Shown: in pieces, positions 61,766 through 64,000 of the stretch
How the letters are laid out: each line of letters starts with the position of its first letter
Position numbering within the stretch: the first letter of the stretch is position 1
From: Paraburkholderia sp. BCC1884
GTDB taxonomy: Bacteria > Pseudomonadota > Gammaproteobacteria > Burkholderiales > Burkholderiaceae
Assembly: GCF_900996225.1 (NCBI RefSeq)
Contig: NZ_CAAJGL010000090.1
Coordinates: 372,001 to 436,000, forward strand
Direction: 5' to 3'
Length of the DNA stretch: 64,000 nt
Notes under the pieces: generated by a model
Seen by the model: only the letters and a program-made list of their open reading frames with translations
The model's database searches: none
Told to the model about the DNA's origin: nothing
Program-made: the position numbers and the translations under genes

Positions 61766-61827
61766 TCGTCGATGTGTCGAAGCACCGCAGCAAATCATTT
61801 TTCAGGAACACAAAGGCAGAAAGCAGC

Positions 61828-62460
61828 ATGACGTACGCGGTCAAGGAAATCTTCTACACGTTGCAAGGCGAGGGCGCGAATGCCGGGCGCCCGGCCGTGT
61901 TTTGCCGCTTCGCCGGCTGCAATCTGTGGTCGGGCCGCGAAGAAGATCGCGCGGAAGCGGTGTGCCGCTTCTGCGATACGGACTTCGTCGGCACCGACGG
62001 TGAGAACGGCGGTAAGTACCGCACGGCTGAAGACCTCGTGCAGATGATCGCGTCGCAATGGCCGGAAGGCGAGGGCGAACGTTTCGTCGTCTGCACCGGC
62101 GGCGAACCGATGTTGCAGATCGATCAGCCGCTGGTCGACGCGCTGCATGCCGCCGGCTTTGAAATCGCCATCGAAACCAACGGCTCGCTGCCGGTGCTCG
62201 AGACGATCGACTGGATTTGCGTGAGCCCGAAAGCCGACGCGCCGCTCGTCGTGACCAAGGGCAACGAACTGAAGGTCGTGATTCCGCAAGACAATCAACG
62301 TCTGTCCGAGTATGCGAAGCTCGACTTCGAGTATTTCCTCGTCCAGCCGATGGACGGCCCGTCGCGCGATCTCAACACCAAACTCGCGATCGACTGGTGC
62401 AAACGTCATCCGCAATGGCGCCTGTCGATGCAGACCCACAAGTATCTGAACATTCCCTGA
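61828..62460 (+). CDS. queE: 7-carboxy-7-deazaguanine synthase QueE
   Basis: The ATG at 61828 gives 210 residues starting MTYAVKEIFYTLQGEGANAG. It is a radical-SAM enzyme whose cluster cysteines are spaced as Cx14Cx2C (CNLWSGREEDRAEAVC then RFC), the longer insert typical of the Gram-negative QueE. GGEPMLQ and IETNGSLP follow. It ring-contracts 6-carboxytetrahydropterin made by QueD, the next gene, 6 bases on. Confidence 0.96.
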   Translation: MTYAVKEIFYTLQGEGANAGRPAVFCRFAGCNLWSGREEDRAEAVCRFCDTDFVGTDGENGGKYRTAEDLVQMIASQWPEGEGERFVVCTGGEPMLQIDQPLVDALHAAGFEIAIETNGSLPVLETIDWICVSPKADAPLVVTKGNELKVVIPQDNQRLSEYAKLDFEYFLVQPMDGPSRDLNTKLAIDWCKRHPQWRLSMQTHKYLNIP

Positions 62461-62466
62461 TTTGCC

Positions 62467-62913
62467 GTGCTGACGATTACACGAAAACTCGAATTCGACG
62501 CGGGTCACCGCATCCCCGATCACCGCAGCCAGTGCCGTAATCTGCACGGGCATCGCTACGTGCTCGAAATCACGCTGCAAGGCGATCTGGTCGACACCGA
62601 AGGCGCGCCCGATCGCGGCATGGTGATGGACTTCGCCGACGTGAAGTCGCTCGCCGTCGAGCATCTGGTCGACAAATGGGACCACGCATTCCTCGTCTTC
62701 GAAGGTGACGCGCAAGTGCGTGGCTTTCTGGAGACCATGGCCGGTCACAAGACGGTCGTGCTCGACCGCATCCCTACCGTGGAAAATCTTGCCGCCGTCG
62801 CGTTCGACATCCTCGCGAACGTCTACGACGCGCACTACGGCGTCAATCTGCGCCTGCACAAGCTGCGTCTGTTCGAGACGCCGAACTGCTGGGCCGACGT
62901 AGTCCGCGACTAG
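62467..62913 (+). CDS. queD: 6-carboxytetrahydropterin synthase QueD
   Basis: A 148-residue protein from a GTG start, of the 6-pyruvoyl-tetrahydropterin synthase family. Zinc ligands are in FDAGHRIPDH and CRNLHGHRY; the proton-relay Cys is the C of QCRNLHGH. EGAPDRGMVMDFADVK and WDHAFLV are also typical. It acts first among the three pathway genes here, turning dihydroneopterin triphosphate into the pterin that QueE uses. Confidence 0.95.
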   Translation: MLTITRKLEFDAGHRIPDHRSQCRNLHGHRYVLEITLQGDLVDTEGAPDRGMVMDFADVKSLAVEHLVDKWDHAFLVFEGDAQVRGFLETMAGHKTVVLDRIPTVENLAAVAFDILANVYDAHYGVNLRLHKLRLFETPNCWADVVRD

Positions 62914-63079
62914 GCCTCCGGCTTACGCGCACAGCACGATAGGACGTCCCCTTCCGGGGCCGTCCAACCCTCCCGTTATTGTCACGGTATGATCGCTCCG
63001 ATAACCACACGGAGCGAGACATGCCGGTCACCGCATTGCGCCGCAACAGGCTCACAGGCCACCGCCCGGGAGCGTGGCG

Positions 63080-63862
63080 ATGAGCACCTTCACCAATACC
63101 CTCAAGCAACGCCTGAAGGAAACCGATCCGTTATTCGGGCTGTGGCTTTCGCTCGGTAGCGACGCCGCCGCCGAGGCGCTCGCGCATGCCGGTTACGACT
63201 GGCTGCTGATCGACATGGAGCACGCACCGAACGACAGCGCCGACGTCGCCTCGCAATTGCGCGCGATTGCCGCCGCGCATCTGCCGAGCGAGCCGGTGGT
63301 GCGCGTGCCGTCCAGCGAGGGATGGCTTGTCAAACGCGTGCTGGACGCCGGCGCGCGTACGCTGATGTTCCCGAATATCGAGTCCGCCGAGGAAGCGGCG
63401 CACGCCGTGCGTCTCACGCAATATCCGACAGCGGACGCACTCGACGGTCAGCGCGGCGTCGCCGGCGTGGTGCGCGCGGCGGCCTACGGCATGCGGCGCG
63501 ACTACGTACAAACCGCCAATGCGCAGATTGCGACCATCGTGCAGATCGAGTCGGCGCGCGGCTTGCAGGAAGTGGAAAAAATCGCGGCGACGCCGGGCGT
63601 GGATTGCCTGTTCGTCGGACCGGCCGACCTGGCCGCGAGCCTCGGTCATCTCGGCGATTCGAAGCACGCCGACGTGCAGGCGGCGATGGCGCGTATCGTC
63701 AGCGCCGCGGACAAAGCCGGCATTGCTGCCGGTATTTTCGCTATGGACGTCGCGAGTGCGAAGCTGCATCGCGATGTGGGTTTTCGATTTATCGCTCTGG
63801 CCGCCGACGTCATGTGGATGTTGCGCGCAACTCGCCAGGCGTTGCAGGAGGTGAGGTCATGA
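63080..63862 (+). CDS. HpcH/HpaI-family class II aldolase
   Basis: The ATG at 63080 with GGGAG at 7-base spacing gives 260 residues; a GTG two codons upstream is less likely. The TIM barrel shows FGLWLSLGSDAAAEALAHAGYDWLLIDMEHAPND (catalytic region), VRVPSSEGWLVKRVLDAGARTLMFPNIES and QIESARGLQEVEKIAATPGVDCLFVGPADLAASLG, with the metal Glu in IESA and the Asp in PADL. Enzymes of this family cleave 4-hydroxy-2-oxo acids. The substrate is unknown. It overlaps the next gene by 4 bases (ATGA). Confidence 0.92.
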   Translation: MSTFTNTLKQRLKETDPLFGLWLSLGSDAAAEALAHAGYDWLLIDMEHAPNDSADVASQLRAIAAAHLPSEPVVRVPSSEGWLVKRVLDAGARTLMFPNIESAEEAAHAVRLTQYPTADALDGQRGVAGVVRAAAYGMRRDYVQTANAQIATIVQIESARGLQEVEKIAATPGVDCLFVGPADLAASLGHLGDSKHADVQAAMARIVSAADKAGIAAGIFAMDVASAKLHRDVGFRFIALAADVMWMLRATRQALQEVRS

Positions 63863-64000
63863 AGGGGATGGTGCAGTGCGTCGCGGTGCGTCTGGCAGTG
63901 ACTGCGGCGTTGATGGCGAGCGTGACGATCGGTGTCTCTGCTTATGCGCAGGATCGGCCTGCCAAATCGAACGATCCGGAAACACAAACGGCGGTCGCCG
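63859..64000 (+). CDS. exported protein, 3' end outside window
   Basis: The ATG at 63859 overlaps the aldolase stop. The first 47 residues are visible: a signal peptide (VRLAVTAALMASVTIGVSAYA, likely cut after AYA) and then QDRPAKSNDPETQTAVA. No domain can be recognised. The overlap suggests co-translation with the aldolase. Confidence 0.6.
   Translation, partial: MKGMVQCVAVRLAVTAALMASVTIGVSAYAQDRPAKSNDPETQTAVA

Noticed and set aside
1..64000. CRISPR arrays, rRNA operons and complete insertion sequences
   Set aside because: No regularly spaced repeats, no rRNA sequence and no intact transposase were seen.

Overview
The window looks like the main chromosome of a Burkholderia-group betaproteobacterium, most likely Paraburkholderia. 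Evidence for this is the high GC, the rpmH-rnpA-yidD-yidC-mnmE block facing away from dnaA-dnaN-gyrB, the rsmB-DUF4390-NtrY/NtrX-like string, and the Wsp chemosensory cluster. The genus is inferred from gene content and order; no database was searched.

Layout. 1-6.0 kb: minus-strand wspABCDE, a surface-sensing chemosensory system, running off the left edge inside wspE. 6.3-10.7 kb: a small exported protein, an unlisted 53-residue membrane protein, a decayed tyrosine integrase between matching sequence motifs downstream of mnmE, then mnmE and an XRE regulator. 10.7-19.3 kb: yidC, yidD, rnpA and rpmH leftward; dnaA, dnaN and gyrB rightward. 19.6-26.1 kb: a type VI secretion cassette (PAAR-like protein, VgrG, an unrecognised 753-residue cargo candidate, and a convergent lipoprotein with a non-catalytic SUMF1 fold). 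26.3-26.6 kb: two perfect DnaA boxes beside an AT-rich tract, an origin-like site that is a rival to the single-box rpmH-dnaA gap. 26.6-32.1 kb: ethanolamine use (truncated AraC/GyrI regulator, broken permease, eutBC, DUF779, acetaldehyde dehydrogenase with a sigma-54-like promoter). 32.4-35.3 kb: a divergent metal-efflux pair (P-type ATPase, MerR-type regulator) with a clear shared operator. 35.4-43.1 kb: dbpA, an aminotransferase, a solute-binding protein, a deletion scar joining two convergent truncated genes, tRNA-Lys, a thioesterase, a patatin and a 2-hydroxyacid dehydrogenase. 43.2-55.1 kb: GTP-PEPCK, a LysR regulator, topB, a thioredoxin-like protein, dprA, def-fmt, a LysE exporter and htpX. 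55.3-60.5 kb: rsmB, DUF4390, an NtrY-like kinase and an NtrX-like regulator. 60.5-64 kb: tRNA-Phe, queuosine-precursor genes queC-queE-queD, an HpcH/HpaI aldolase and a truncated exported protein.

How parts work together. EutBC would split ethanolamine into acetaldehyde and ammonia, and the linked aldehyde dehydrogenase would oxidise acetaldehyde to acetate; no microcompartment genes are present and the permease is broken. The Wsp array should report surface contact to a diguanylate cyclase outside the window. The VgrG cassette is the best candidate for an undescribed toxin-immunity system. Several scars (integrase, eat, AraC/GyrI, AraC/LysE) show active loss of accessory genes around a stable housekeeping core.
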